NCBI GenBank assembly: GCA_009785655.1
Contig: WQVW01000069.1
Span: 1-7,730, forward strand
DNA length: 7,730 bases
Direction: 5' to 3'
DNA from: Oscillospiraceae bacterium
GTDB taxonomy: Bacteria > Bacillota > Clostridia > Oscillospirales > Oscillospiraceae
Part shown: positions 1-7,034 of the stretch, piece after piece
How positions within the stretch are numbered: the stretch's first letter is position 1
How the letters are laid out: every line of letters begins with the position of its first letter
Translations under genes and position numbers: made by a program
Notes under the pieces: model-generated
Databases searched by the model: none
What the model saw: the letters and a program-made list of their open reading frames with translations, nothing else
What the model was told of the DNA's origin: nothing

Positions 1-1502
1 AGTTTTTAGCCCGGCGTGCGGGGATGACTGTTCCGGATAACGATATGCCGGACGAGCTTGCCGGAAAGCGAAAGCGAATGTTGGAAATCAACCGTGACGC
101 GGCGAGATTCTTTCATGAGACACTGTTATCCGCACGTTCCGTGAACGCAAAGAAGTATCTGGCTGAACGCGGGATTTCGCCGAAAATGGTCAAAACATTC
201 GGCCTCGGTGCCGTGCCGGATGCCTGGAGTTCACTGCTGGACGCGATGACAGCGAAAGGCTATACGCGACAGGAGTTGATAGAGGCAGGGCTCGCCAGAA
301 AAGGGAAGCAGGAAGGTGCGGCGTATGACCTGTTCCGGAACAGGCTTATTTTCCCGGTCATAGACATACGTGGCAATGTCATAGGCTTTTCAGGCAGGAT
401 ATTAGGCGATGGTGAGCCGAAATATTTGAACTCACCCGATACGCTTGTTTTCAATAAGAGCCGGAATCTGTTTGCCTTGAATTTGGTGAAGAAATCAAAA
501 GCCGGTATGCTGATACTTGCGGAGGGGAATATAGATGTCATCGCATTGCATCAGGCGGGGTTTGACAGCGCGGTGGCCTCTCTCGGGACGGCACTGACAG
601 CGGAGCAGGTGCGGCTAATGTCACGATACGCCGATAATGCGGTGATTGCGTACGACTCGGACGAAGCGGGGCGCAAAGCAGCATTGCGGGCGATTGATAT
701 GTTTGAGAAGACGAACATGGGTGTAAAAGTCATAGATTTCGGCGATTCAAAGGATCCGGACGAGTTCTTGAAGAACCACGGCACAGATGCATTTAGTCGT
801 CTGTTGGCGCAGAGCGAGAATCATATAGAATACAGGTTGATGACGGTCAAAAACAGATCTGACCTGACGTCTGACGAAGGCAGGCTGAAGTTTTTGGCGG
901 AAACAACAAAGCTGTTGTCAGATCTTGCAAGCAAGCCTGAACGCGAAGTATACGGCGCGCGGGTGGCGAAAATAGCCGGCGTTTCATCAGAATCGGTCGA
1001 AAATGAGGTTACGAAAATGCTGAGGACAAAAGCGAGGGCGCGAAGGAAACAGGCGGAAAAGCAGGTCACACGCCCGGCACAGAATCTGCAGCCGGCGGAC
1101 AGAGCGTTGCGGTATAAAAATGAATACTCGGCGGCGGCTGAGGAAGGTATTATACGGTGCCTTGTGAGAGATCCAACGCTTTTAAGGGTTTCTGAAGAAA
1201 TGGGGCTTATGGCAGCGGAATTTACGTCTGAATTTCTGGCAAAAGTGTTTAATATCATCTCCCAGCGCGGATTGCTGGGTGCGGAAACCGGCGCAGCATT
1301 GATTATGGCAGCACTGGAGGGGAATGAGGCGTCACAGCTGACCGTTATATTGCAAAAGCCGGAAGCGATTCCGAACGGAGAACAGTCTATCCGCGCGTAC
1401 ATAGAAAGAATCAGGACAGAGAAATACAAGTCAGGTGACCCGGATGAGCAATTACTGCTTTCAATAAAAAAATACAGAGAATTCAAAGATGTCGGAGGAT
1501 AA
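1..1502 (+). CDS. dnaG: DNA primase DnaG, 5'-partial (runs off the left edge)
   Basis: Synthesises the RNA primers for replication at the fork, with the replicative helicase DnaB/DnaC as partner. The frame is open from base 3 and reads FLARRAG before the ATG at 24, matching the end of the DnaG zinc-binding domain; that ATG is internal and the real start lies upstream. Roughly 90 residues, including the zinc finger, are outside the window. Counting from the ATG at 24: RNA-polymerase N-subdomain about 25-155 (FRNRLIFPV at 104-112, KYLNSP at 133-138); Toprim domain about 160-245, with acidic metal-binding motifs EGNID (Glu167) and YDSDEAG (Asp211, Asp213) and SLGTALT between; then DPDEFLKNHG at 244-253; C-terminal helicase-binding region about 350-492. 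The Toprim motif reads EGNID where many primases have EGYMD, and DSD where E. coli has DGD; both metal-binding acids are kept. The TAA at 1500-1502 lies 4 bases before the rpoD start. First genes of the dnaG-rpoD (macromolecular synthesis) operon. Confidence 0.96.
   Translation, partial: FLARRAGMTVPDNDMPDELAGKRKRMLEINRDAARFFHETLLSARSVNAKKYLAERGISPKMVKTFGLGAVPDAWSSLLDAMTAKGYTRQELIEAGLARKGKQEGAAYDLFRNRLIFPVIDIRGNVIGFSGRILGDGEPKYLNSPDTLVFNKSRNLFALNLVKKSKAGMLILAEGNIDVIALHQAGFDSAVASLGTALTAEQVRLMSRYADNAVIAYDSDEAGRKAALRAIDMFEKTNMGVKVIDFGDSKDPDEFLKNHGTDAFSRLLAQSENHIEYRLMTVKNRSDLTSDEGRLKFLAETTKLLSDLASKPEREVYGARVAKIAGVSSESVENEVTKMLRTKARARRKQAEKQVTRPAQNLQPADRALRYKNEYSAAAEEGIIRCLVRDPTLLRVSEEMGLMAAEFTSEFLAKVFNIISQRGLLGAETGAALIMAALEGNEASQLTVILQKPEAIPNGEQSIRAYIERIRTEKYKSGDPDEQLLLSIKKYREFKDVGG
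1494..1498 (+). promoter_or_regulatory. rpoD Shine-Dalgarno inside the 3' end of dnaG
   Basis: GGAGG overlaps the last sense codons of dnaG and is 8 bases from the ATG at 1507. It lies downstream of the in-frame ATG at 1489, so it cannot serve that codon. It fixes 1507 as the rpoD start and suggests translational coupling of the two genes. Confidence 0.85.
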
Positions 1503-1506
1503 TGAT

Positions 1507-2712
1507 ATGAGTGAGAACTATAAAGACGTTCGCGCGCAAGAACCTGGTGCTGCTGATGATAACGACAACAATGGAGAATATGTCGAAAAGACGCAGGAGC
1601 AATACAACGAAGAGCGGTTAAACGCCCTTGTGGAAGAGGGGAAAAAGAGAGGCAGTCTCAGTGCAAAAGATCTGCTGGAAGTGCTTGAGGACATGAACCT
1701 GGAGCAGGAGCAGGTTGACAAGTTTTACGACACGTTGGAAAACCTCAATATCGATACGACTGAAGCAGATGATACAGCGTTTCTGCCAAATGATGATATC
1801 GCACCGGAAATTGAGGAATTGAAAGAAATAGAAACGCTTCATGAGGATGAGATAATCGACCCGGAGACGCTGGTGGATAATTTCAGCGTGGATGACCCTG
1901 TGCGCATGTACTTAAAAGAGATCGGAAAAGTCAGCCTGCTCACGCAGGAAGCGGAAGTTGAGCTTGCCAAATTGATGGCCGAAGGCGATAAAGAGGCTAA
2001 GCGCAAAATGGCAGAGGCGAACCTAAGGCTTGTCGTTAGTATAGCCAAGCGGTATGTTGGCCGTGGCATGTTGTTTTTGGACTTGATTCAAGAGGGGAAT
2101 TTAGGCTTGATAAAAGCGGTGGAGAAGTTTGATTATACCAAGGGATACAAATTTTCGACATACGCCACATGGTGGATACGGCAGGCGATTACCAGGGCGA
2201 TTGCAGACCAGGCGCGTACGATAAGAATACCGGTTCATATGGTGGAGACGATCAATAAAGTCATGCGGATATCCCGCCAGCTTTTACAGGAATTAGGGCA
2301 TGACCCGACGCCGGAGGAAATCGCTGCGGATATGGGTTTGCCGGTTGAAAAAGTACGCGAAATATTGAAGATAGCGCAAGAGCCGGTGTCGCTTGAAACG
2401 CCGATAGGCGAGGAAGAGGATAGCCATCTGGGTGATTTTATTCCGGATGAAGACGCGTCAGAACCGGCAGAAGCCGCGTCGTTCACGCTGTTGAAAGAGC
2501 AACTGTCAGAAGTGCTTGGCACACTCACGCCGCGTGAGGAGAAGGTGCTTCGGCTGAGATTCGGCATAGAGGACGGCAGAACGCGCACGTTGGAAGAAGT
2601 CGGCAAAGAGTTCAACGTCACGCGTGAGAGAATCCGCCAAATAGAAGCCAAAGCACTGCGGAAACTACGCCACCCAAGCCGCAGCAAGAAGCTGAAAGAT
2701 TTTTTGAATTAG
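1507..2712 (+). CDS. rpoD: RNA polymerase primary sigma factor RpoD/SigA
   Basis: Housekeeping sigma factor: directs core RNA polymerase to -10/-35 promoters. Start chosen at ATG 1507 (401 aa) because GGAGG at 1494-1498 is 8 bases upstream; the frame also opens at ATG 1489, which has no ribosome binding site and overlaps dnaG by 14 bases. Numbering from 1507: an acidic, low-complexity N-terminal stretch (about 5-35); region 1.1 (about 35-85); a second acidic linker; region 1.2 (DDPVRMYLKEIG, 129-140); region 2 (about 171-238) with the near-invariant core segment DLIQEGNLGLIKAVEKFDY and the -10-recognition helix around TYATWWIRQAI; region 3 from IRIPVHM (240 on) and the finger near GDFIPDE (309-315); region 4 with the -35-binding helix-turn-helix around TLEEVGKEFNVTRERIRQIE (361-380). 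Length fits Firmicutes SigA (about 370-400 aa). All regions are intact. Probably co-transcribed with dnaG. Confidence 0.97.
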   Translation: MSENYKDVRAQEPGAADDNDNNGEYVEKTQEQYNEERLNALVEEGKKRGSLSAKDLLEVLEDMNLEQEQVDKFYDTLENLNIDTTEADDTAFLPNDDIAPEIEELKEIETLHEDEIIDPETLVDNFSVDDPVRMYLKEIGKVSLLTQEAEVELAKLMAEGDKEAKRKMAEANLRLVVSIAKRYVGRGMLFLDLIQEGNLGLIKAVEKFDYTKGYKFSTYATWWIRQAITRAIADQARTIRIPVHMVETINKVMRISRQLLQELGHDPTPEEIAADMGLPVEKVREILKIAQEPVSLETPIGEEEDSHLGDFIPDEDASEPAEAASFTLLKEQLSEVLGTLTPREEKVLRLRFGIEDGRTRTLEEVGKEFNVTRERIRQIEAKALRKLRHPSRSKKLKDFLN

Positions 2713-2751
2713 CAGGAGTAACAATCAAAAATTTAAAGGAGGGCAGCTGTT

Positions 2752-4158
2752 ATGAAAAAGATTATCATTATGCTATGTATTGCCGTGTTGTTTGCGCTAT
2801 CCGCGTGCAGTCAGCAAACGGATGATGCGGAACTGAAAGAGACCGAGTATGAATACGAATATACGGAATGGCTGCCCACCGCTGAACCTGACACGGAAGC
2901 GGCTATGACAGCACGTCCACGGCAACCGTCGCCGCTGGAAGGTGTGCAGCTTGCCGGGCGGACAAGAGAAGGCTTTTTGCAGGATTTTGACTACATGATG
3001 TGGGTGTTAGAGGATAACTTTCCCTACTTCGGCGTGATCTACAGGCGACACGGCGTTGACATGCGTGAGAAAGCCGCATTGACCAGGGGAATTATTGCTG
3101 ATGAGTCCGTTTACATAGATTCACAGATTTTCTTTGACATAGTTATGGAGAACTTTTTTGCCCATGGGCATGGCGTAGGGCATCTATCTTTGGTTAGCGG
3201 GGAGATGTACCATCATCGCAGGGAACTATTAACAACACCGAGATTTGGTTTTGCGGGAGATCCTCTTGTTCACCCTAATGGTTGGGCTATAACAAGCCCG
3301 GCAAGCGTAGAGTTCTATGGTGAAGAATTTCACATGTCGATAGATGAAATAATCGCAATGCAAAGCGGTAATGAAGAAAATCTGCGATTAGAGATTTTGG
3401 AGGAAGGTTCGGTCGCATACTTGCGTATGGCTACTATGAATTTTACCGGTGGAAATGCAAATAATGACGTTGTACGTATTTTGGAAATCTATGACAAGAT
3501 AGAGGAATTTGAGCATCTGATTATTGATATTCGCGGCAATCGGGGCGGCGCAGGCCTTTTTGAATTGCTGATTCTTATGCCAAATATAATAAATCAGATA
3601 GAAGTGCCTTATGGATACTTTTACATGGCGGGAGGGCACAACGTCAGGGTTATAAGTTACTTTGACTGGTTCAATAATCTTGCTAATCCTATGTTTCATT
3701 TTGAGTCAGTTGCTCTTGATAACCTTGACCGTTTTCCATATCTTAACGAAGATGACATGCAACTCTTTGATTATGCTTTGTCAGTCATCCAAATATTGCC
3801 TAATATGCCGCTGGCACAGCCTGCCACAGGTGTCGTCGCTGATCCATTTAGTGGGAAAATATGGCTTCTTATTGACGAGTATGTTTTTTCTGCGGCGGAT
3901 AATGCCGCTTTTGTTTCCAGATATTCAGGGGTTATCACCATTGTAGGTGCGCAAAGCGGAGGTGTATACAGTGGGCCGGAACCAGTTTGGATATCGTTAC
4001 CAAATTCGGGAATTATATTTAGATATGATGCGATTTATCTCACTGATCAATATGGTCGTGGTAGGAATGAACATCCGGTAATGCCACATTATTTAAACCG
4101 CCCAAGCATGGACGCGCTTGAGACAGCGCTGGCACTGATTGCCGAGGGGAATTATTAG
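2752..4158 (+). CDS. Lipoprotein with S41-family (C-terminal-processing/tricorn-type) peptidase-like domain
   Basis: Predicted surface-anchored serine protease or protease-like protein, 468 aa; substrate unknown. The ATG at 2752 has AAAGGAGGG 8 bases upstream. Residues 1-18 form a lipoprotein signal peptide (MKK, hydrophobic core, lipobox LSAC), with Cys19 the lipidation site, then a Thr/Glu/Tyr-rich tether to about 65. The S41 core is suggested by HGVGHLSL (His144, candidate for the His of the family's 'GHT' motif), the beta-strand plus turn LIIDIRGNRGG (256-266), and EYVFSAADN (376-384) with Ser380 as candidate nucleophile followed by a helix and a glycine-rich turn (GAQSGGVYSG). ENEHP-like residues near 439-445 sit where the family usually has a G-x-x-PD segment. 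No PDZ domain is obvious between 145 and 215, unlike classic CtpA. The gene lies 39 bases after rpoD with no terminator between, so read-through is likely. Its middle is AT-richer than its neighbours. The fold assignment is fairly sure; catalytic activity is inference. Confidence 0.78.
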   Translation: MKKIIIMLCIAVLFALSACSQQTDDAELKETEYEYEYTEWLPTAEPDTEAAMTARPRQPSPLEGVQLAGRTREGFLQDFDYMMWVLEDNFPYFGVIYRRHGVDMREKAALTRGIIADESVYIDSQIFFDIVMENFFAHGHGVGHLSLVSGEMYHHRRELLTTPRFGFAGDPLVHPNGWAITSPASVEFYGEEFHMSIDEIIAMQSGNEENLRLEILEEGSVAYLRMATMNFTGGNANNDVVRILEIYDKIEEFEHLIIDIRGNRGGAGLFELLILMPNIINQIEVPYGYFYMAGGHNVRVISYFDWFNNLANPMFHFESVALDNLDRFPYLNEDDMQLFDYALSVIQILPNMPLAQPATGVVADPFSGKIWLLIDEYVFSAADNAAFVSRYSGVITIVGAQSGGVYSGPEPVWISLPNSGIIFRYDAIYLTDQYGRGRNEHPVMPHYLNRPSMDALETALALIAEGNY

Positions 4159-4192
4159 GGCAATTACTATATATAGAGAAAATAACAACGAG

Positions 4193-4198
4193 GGAGGT
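4193..4198 (+). promoter_or_regulatory. Shine-Dalgarno that decides the regulator start
   Basis: GGAGGT lies 7 bases before the ATG at 4206. The longer in-frame start, GTG at 4197-4199, is made of bases of this same ribosome binding site and so cannot be the initiation codon served by it. An ATG at 4201 is out of frame and stops after two codons. Confidence 0.8.
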
Positions 4199-4205
4199 GG
4201 ATGCT

Positions 4206-5438
4206 ATGACGCCGGAACTATTTGCGGAGTGTGAAAAATACCGTCAGCATTTTTCGGATTTGCTGGAGATTGGCTGTAAAATAGTGTATCTGCCTGAAGA
4301 TGGGTCGGCATGTCTGTTGCCGAAGGATAACATGGATTTCTGCGCACACTGCACACACGGTAAAAACAAAGGCCTCACGACACACCTTTACGGATGTCAT
4401 GAGGCGCATCGTTGGAATGGGAAATATATTTACTATTGCCCGTTGGGGCTTACGTATATTGCGGCCTCTGTTTCTGATAACTCCGGGGCTGTGGCAGGCG
4501 GGCTTGTGTTGGGTCCAATTGTGATGGGGGACACGCAGGATGTAATTTATGACATCGCGGCACCGGACATGGCGTGGGCGGTATCGCAGCTCAGTGCTTT
4601 TTCAACGCATAAAGTGCGCCATATATCGGAGATATTGTCGGCCGTGACGGTGCGTATTTCGGAATCTGGGCGATTGAAAAAAGAGAGTCCGACCCACAAT
4701 CAAGAAAAGCTTCTCAACGAGATATATATCGCCAAAGATCACTACGCAGACGGAGACGCCAAAAGCGCCGAAATGTTGCTGAATTTTGAAAGTGAACTGC
4801 ACTTCGCGATGCTGCGCGGAGAGAAGGGTTCAGCGCTTGAAATGATAAATGAAGTGTTGGCACACATACATGTGTATAGTAACTTTGACGTCAGTGCCAT
4901 CAAGGCGCGACTGCTAGAGCTGCTTGTGATCCTGTCGAGAGCCACGATTGAGGCCGGGGCAGATCCGGCGGACACCTTCCGGCTATCCGAAAACTTTATT
5001 TCGCAAATAGAACAGTACACAGATGTTGATCAGCTCGCGCTGTGGATATCCGACATTGTGCGCCGTTTTATTGTACAGGCGTTCGATTTAGCGCAGATAA
5101 AGCACTCTGACGTTGTGTTTAAAACCACGAATTACATAAAGCGAAATTATGCGGAAAAGTTGTCGCTGGACTCGCTGGCGAAAGAGGTATTTTTAAGCAA
5201 GTCGTATCTCAGCAGCATTTTCAAAAAAGAAACAGGAATGAGTCTGACGGCATACATCACCAAAGTCCGCGTGGAAAAAAGCAAGAAGCTGTTGCTGGAG
5301 AATAACGCAAGCTTAGCCATTATTTCAAGCCAGTGCGGATTTAAGGATCAGAGCTATTTTACCAAAGTGTTCAAAAAAGAGACCGGCGTCTCACCGAAGC
5401 GGTTCAGAAGCAGCAATGCAGTGGATAACGCATTGTAG
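4206..5438 (+). CDS. PocR-domain AraC/XylS-family transcriptional regulator
   Basis: One-component cytoplasmic regulator, 410 aa from ATG 4206. N-terminal part (about 3-150) resembles the PocR sensory domain: FCAHC (Cys46, Cys49), YGCHEAH (Cys64), YYCPLGL (Cys78), then a hydrophobic strand ending GGLVLGP. A helical linker follows (about 165-295). Residues about 302-402 are an AraC/XylS double helix-turn-helix: SLDSLAKEVFLSKSYLSSIF plus its partner helix pair around SLAIISSQCGFKDQSYFTKVF, ending in the family signature KETGVSPKRFR. PocR of enteric bacteria activates propanediol/cobalamin genes, and the domain is thought to sense small hydrocarbon-type metabolites. The four Cys could bind a metal or respond to redox; that is inference. 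The gene is convergent with a folD-methyltransferase-corrinoid protein operon, which makes that operon a likely target, but no operator can be tested since the operon promoter is off the window. It starts 47 bases after the lipoprotein gene. Confidence 0.9.
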   Translation: MTPELFAECEKYRQHFSDLLEIGCKIVYLPEDGSACLLPKDNMDFCAHCTHGKNKGLTTHLYGCHEAHRWNGKYIYYCPLGLTYIAASVSDNSGAVAGGLVLGPIVMGDTQDVIYDIAAPDMAWAVSQLSAFSTHKVRHISEILSAVTVRISESGRLKKESPTHNQEKLLNEIYIAKDHYADGDAKSAEMLLNFESELHFAMLRGEKGSALEMINEVLAHIHVYSNFDVSAIKARLLELLVILSRATIEAGADPADTFRLSENFISQIEQYTDVDQLALWISDIVRRFIVQAFDLAQIKHSDVVFKTTNYIKRNYAEKLSLDSLAKEVFLSKSYLSSIFKKETGMSLTAYITKVRVEKSKKLLLENNASLAIISSQCGFKDQSYFTKVFKKETGVSPKRFRSSNAVDNAL

Positions 5439-5456
5439 GTGTTAAAATGCTAAGAC

Positions 5457-5493
5457 AAAACGGCTGACGGAAATGTATTCCGTCAGCCGTTTT
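5457..5493. terminator. Bidirectional rho-independent terminator between convergent genes
   Basis: A perfect 16-bp inverted repeat: arms 5457-5472 and 5478-5493 with a 5-base loop (ATGTA). The arm core CGGCTGACGG is GC-rich and each arm ends in a run of four A or T, so the stem is followed by U-rich RNA on both strands (TTTTAGTTTTAT on plus; TTTTGTCTTAG on minus). It sits 18 bases after the regulator stop and 16 bases after the corrinoid-protein stop, so it can end both transcripts. Folding was done by eye. Confidence 0.92.
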
Positions 5494-5509
5494 AGTTTTA
5501 TAGGGATTC

Positions 5510-6145
5510 TTAGCCTAGCAGCTCAACAGCCATAACCGCTGCGGAACCTGCGTCTGCTGTATAAGCATCTGCACCGATTTCATCAGCGAATTCTTGCGTG
5601 ATCGGCGCACCGCCAACCATGATTTTGACTTGGGATTTGCATCCGGCGTCAATCATTGCTTTAACGGTGTTTTTGAGGGAATCCATTGTAGTTGTCAGCA
5701 ACGCAGAAGCACCGACTACTTTGCAGTCTGGGTTCGCTTTGATCGCTTCAACAAATTTTTCTGGCGGAACGTCAACGCCGAGGTCAAGGACTTTAAATCC
5801 AGCTGACTCGATCATCAGACCAACAAGGTTTTTGCCGATGTCGTGCAAGTCGCCTGCGACTGTGCCAAGGACATATGTTCCGTATTTGCCAACGCTGTCA
5901 CCGGCGAGATGTGGCTTAAGCACTTCAACGCCTTTTTTCATTGTTTTTGCAGCAACAAGCATCTCTGGGACAAAGATTTCGTTCGCTTGGAACTTTGCGC
6001 CAACGATACCCATGGCGCCGATCATGCCGTCGTTAAGGATCGCGTCAGGTGCATCGCCAGCGTCAAGTGCTTCTTGCACAAGACCTTCGATGAGCTTCAC
6101 TTTGCCGTTTTCTACGGCGGCGGCTACTTCTTTAATTTTGGACAT
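5510..6145 (-). CDS. Corrinoid (cobalamin-binding) methyl-carrier protein, MtaC/MtbC/MttC/MtgC type
   Basis: Carries a methyl group on the cobalt of a bound corrinoid, shuttling between a substrate-specific methyltransferase (MT1) and a second methyltransferase (MT2). 211 aa, the usual size. Residues 1-85 form the helical cap seen in methionine-synthase-like corrinoid proteins (NEIFVPEMLVAAKTM, 55-69). The Rossmann-like B12 domain follows with all parts of the base-off/His-on signature: DLHDIG (Asp99, His101 the lower cobalt ligand, Gly104), SAL (147-149), and GGAP (178-181), with the spacings expected of the family. The ATG at 6145 has AGGAGGA (complement of 6153-6159) 7 bases upstream. Last gene of the leftward operon, 56 AT-rich bases after the methyltransferase. 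Substrate class cannot be decided from this protein; it is not the CFeSP subunit of the CODH/ACS complex. Confidence 0.95.
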   Translation of the reverse strand: MSKIKEVAAAVENGKVKLIEGLVQEALDAGDAPDAILNDGMIGAMGIVGAKFQANEIFVPEMLVAAKTMKKGVEVLKPHLAGDSVGKYGTYVLGTVAGDLHDIGKNLVGLMIESAGFKVLDLGVDVPPEKFVEAIKANPDCKVVGASALLTTTMDSLKNTVKAMIDAGCKSQVKIMVGGAPITQEFADEIGADAYTADAGSAAVMAVELLG

Positions 6146-6201
6146 ACAAAATTCCTCCTGTAATGCTAAATTTATTTTAATTTTATTTTACGCAAATATA
6201 A

Positions 6202-7017
6202 TTATTTTTTCGCGCCGAATATACCTTCGCGATAGGCGGCCATGTATTCTGCACAGAAATCATCAAGCCCTGCCATTGCTTCAGCTGCATAAATAACAGC
6301 ACGCAGATCTTCACTGAGCGGATCCATAACGGCACTGTCCATTCCGGCTTGGATGGCAACCGCGGCGAATGCCTGGTTAACAAACTTACGTGCCGGGAGA
6401 TTGAAAGAAATGTTCGAGATTGCGCCGGAGATATGAACTTTTGGATAATTAGTTTTAATATGGCGCATAATCTCCAGAACCATCGAGATGCCTTCTTCGT
6501 CGTCTGTTGTACACAGCATTTCGATCAGCGGGTCAATGTGGATACGGTCATCAGCGATGCCGTATTGCTTGGCTTTTGCCATAATGCTCTCAAAAACCTC
6601 AATACGTTCCGCAGCAGTTTTTGCGATGCTGTTTTCACCTTCTAAGAGTGCCATAACATGCCACTTGCTGTATTCAGGTTTCGCCAGAATCGGGAAAGCC
6701 GCATCGATTTTATGGCTTGCGCCGTTAATCGAATTGAACATGCCCGGTTTTTTACAAAACGGCAATGCCTCAATAATGACGTTGACATCTGACGAGTCAA
6801 CAGCGATGGGGCAGTCCGTCACGCTCTGCACGCAATCGATCATCCATTTAAGCACTTCAAGCTCATTATCTTTGACAGATGCATGAACGTCAAGAAAAGC
6901 GGCACCGGATTCGGCTTGTTTGATAGCCATGTCCTTGATATACGCCTCATCGCGGGCGGCAATCGCCTTTGCGCAAGAGGGGATGGCACCGTTAAGTTTT
7001 TCGGCAATTATTATCAT
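6202..7017 (-). CDS. Methyltetrahydrofolate:corrinoid methyltransferase (MtgA/AcsE-like MT2, pterin-binding fold)
   Basis: Transfers a methyl group between a corrinoid protein and tetrahydrofolate; in methylotrophic acetogens the direction is methyl-Co(III) to folate. 271 aa TIM-barrel of the DHPS/pterin-binding family. Landmarks: KLNGAIPS at 7-14 (family ERINGxIPS), FLDVHA (Asp43), AVDSSD at 72-77 (Asp74), FNSING at 94-99 (Asn95), HIDPLI at 160-165 (Asp162), ISNISFNLPARK at 200-211 (Asn202, at the place of the Asn that assists N5 protonation in AcsE), AGMDSAVMDP at 224-233. All expected pterin-contact positions are present. The ATG at 7017 has AAAGGAG (complement of 7028-7034) 10 bases upstream, overlapping the folD stop. 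The length and the PARK/DSAVMDP features place it nearer the glycine-betaine-type MtgA and related MT2 enzymes than the CODH/ACS-linked AcsE, but this is judged from memory. Confidence 0.92.
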   Translation of the reverse strand: MIIIAEKLNGAIPSCAKAIAARDEAYIKDMAIKQAESGAAFLDVHASVKDNELEVLKWMIDCVQSVTDCPIAVDSSDVNVIIEALPFCKKPGMFNSINGASHKIDAAFPILAKPEYSKWHVMALLEGENSIAKTAAERIEVFESIMAKAKQYGIADDRIHIDPLIEMLCTTDDEEGISMVLEIMRHIKTNYPKVHISGAISNISFNLPARKFVNQAFAAVAIQAGMDSAVMDPLSEDLRAVIYAAEAMAGLDDFCAEYMAAYREGIFGAKK

Positions 7018-7027
7018 ACCACAAATA

Positions 7028-7034
7028 CTCCTTT
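7028..7034 (-). promoter_or_regulatory. Methyltransferase Shine-Dalgarno overlapping the folD stop codon
   Basis: On the minus strand the folD stop TAA (7035-7033) shares two bases with AAAGGAG, 10 bases before the methyltransferase ATG. Ribosomes ending folD translation would sit on this site, so the two genes are probably translationally coupled. Confidence 0.8.

Noticed and set aside
24..26. ATG at 24 as the dnaG start
   Set aside because: The frame is open to the left edge and the residues before the ATG (FLARRAG) match the normal end of the DnaG zinc-binding domain; no ribosome binding site precedes it.
821..1486. Minus-strand open frame of 221 codons opposite dnaG
   Set aside because: Antisense shadow of the conserved primase C-terminal half; Ser/Ala-rich, no recognised motif and no ribosome binding site considered convincing.
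2713..2751. Terminator between rpoD and the lipoprotein gene
   Set aside because: No inverted repeat followed by a T run was found in these 39 bases; only the AAAGGAGGG ribosome site and an extra AGGAG-like string at 2713-2718 without a following start codon.
4138..4180. Promoter for the PocR-AraC gene (TTGCCG at 4139-4144 with TACTAT at 4165-4170)
   Set aside because: The spacer is 20 bases, too long for a good sigma-A promoter, and no better -35 is seen. The AT-rich stretch may still hold a promoter but the sequence does not establish one.
6146..6201. AT-rich gap before the corrinoid gene with TAAAAT-like short repeats, as a promoter or repeat element
   Set aside because: The repeats are imperfect and only a few bases long, and no convincing -35/-10 pair was found on the minus strand. 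Treated as an ordinary operon spacer.
5598..6296. Long plus-strand open frame of 232 codons opposite the corrinoid gene
   Set aside because: It lies antisense to a gene with full motif support, has no ribosome binding site, runs through the shared spacer, and its protein is a Ser/Thr/Pro-rich sequence typical of a shadow frame.
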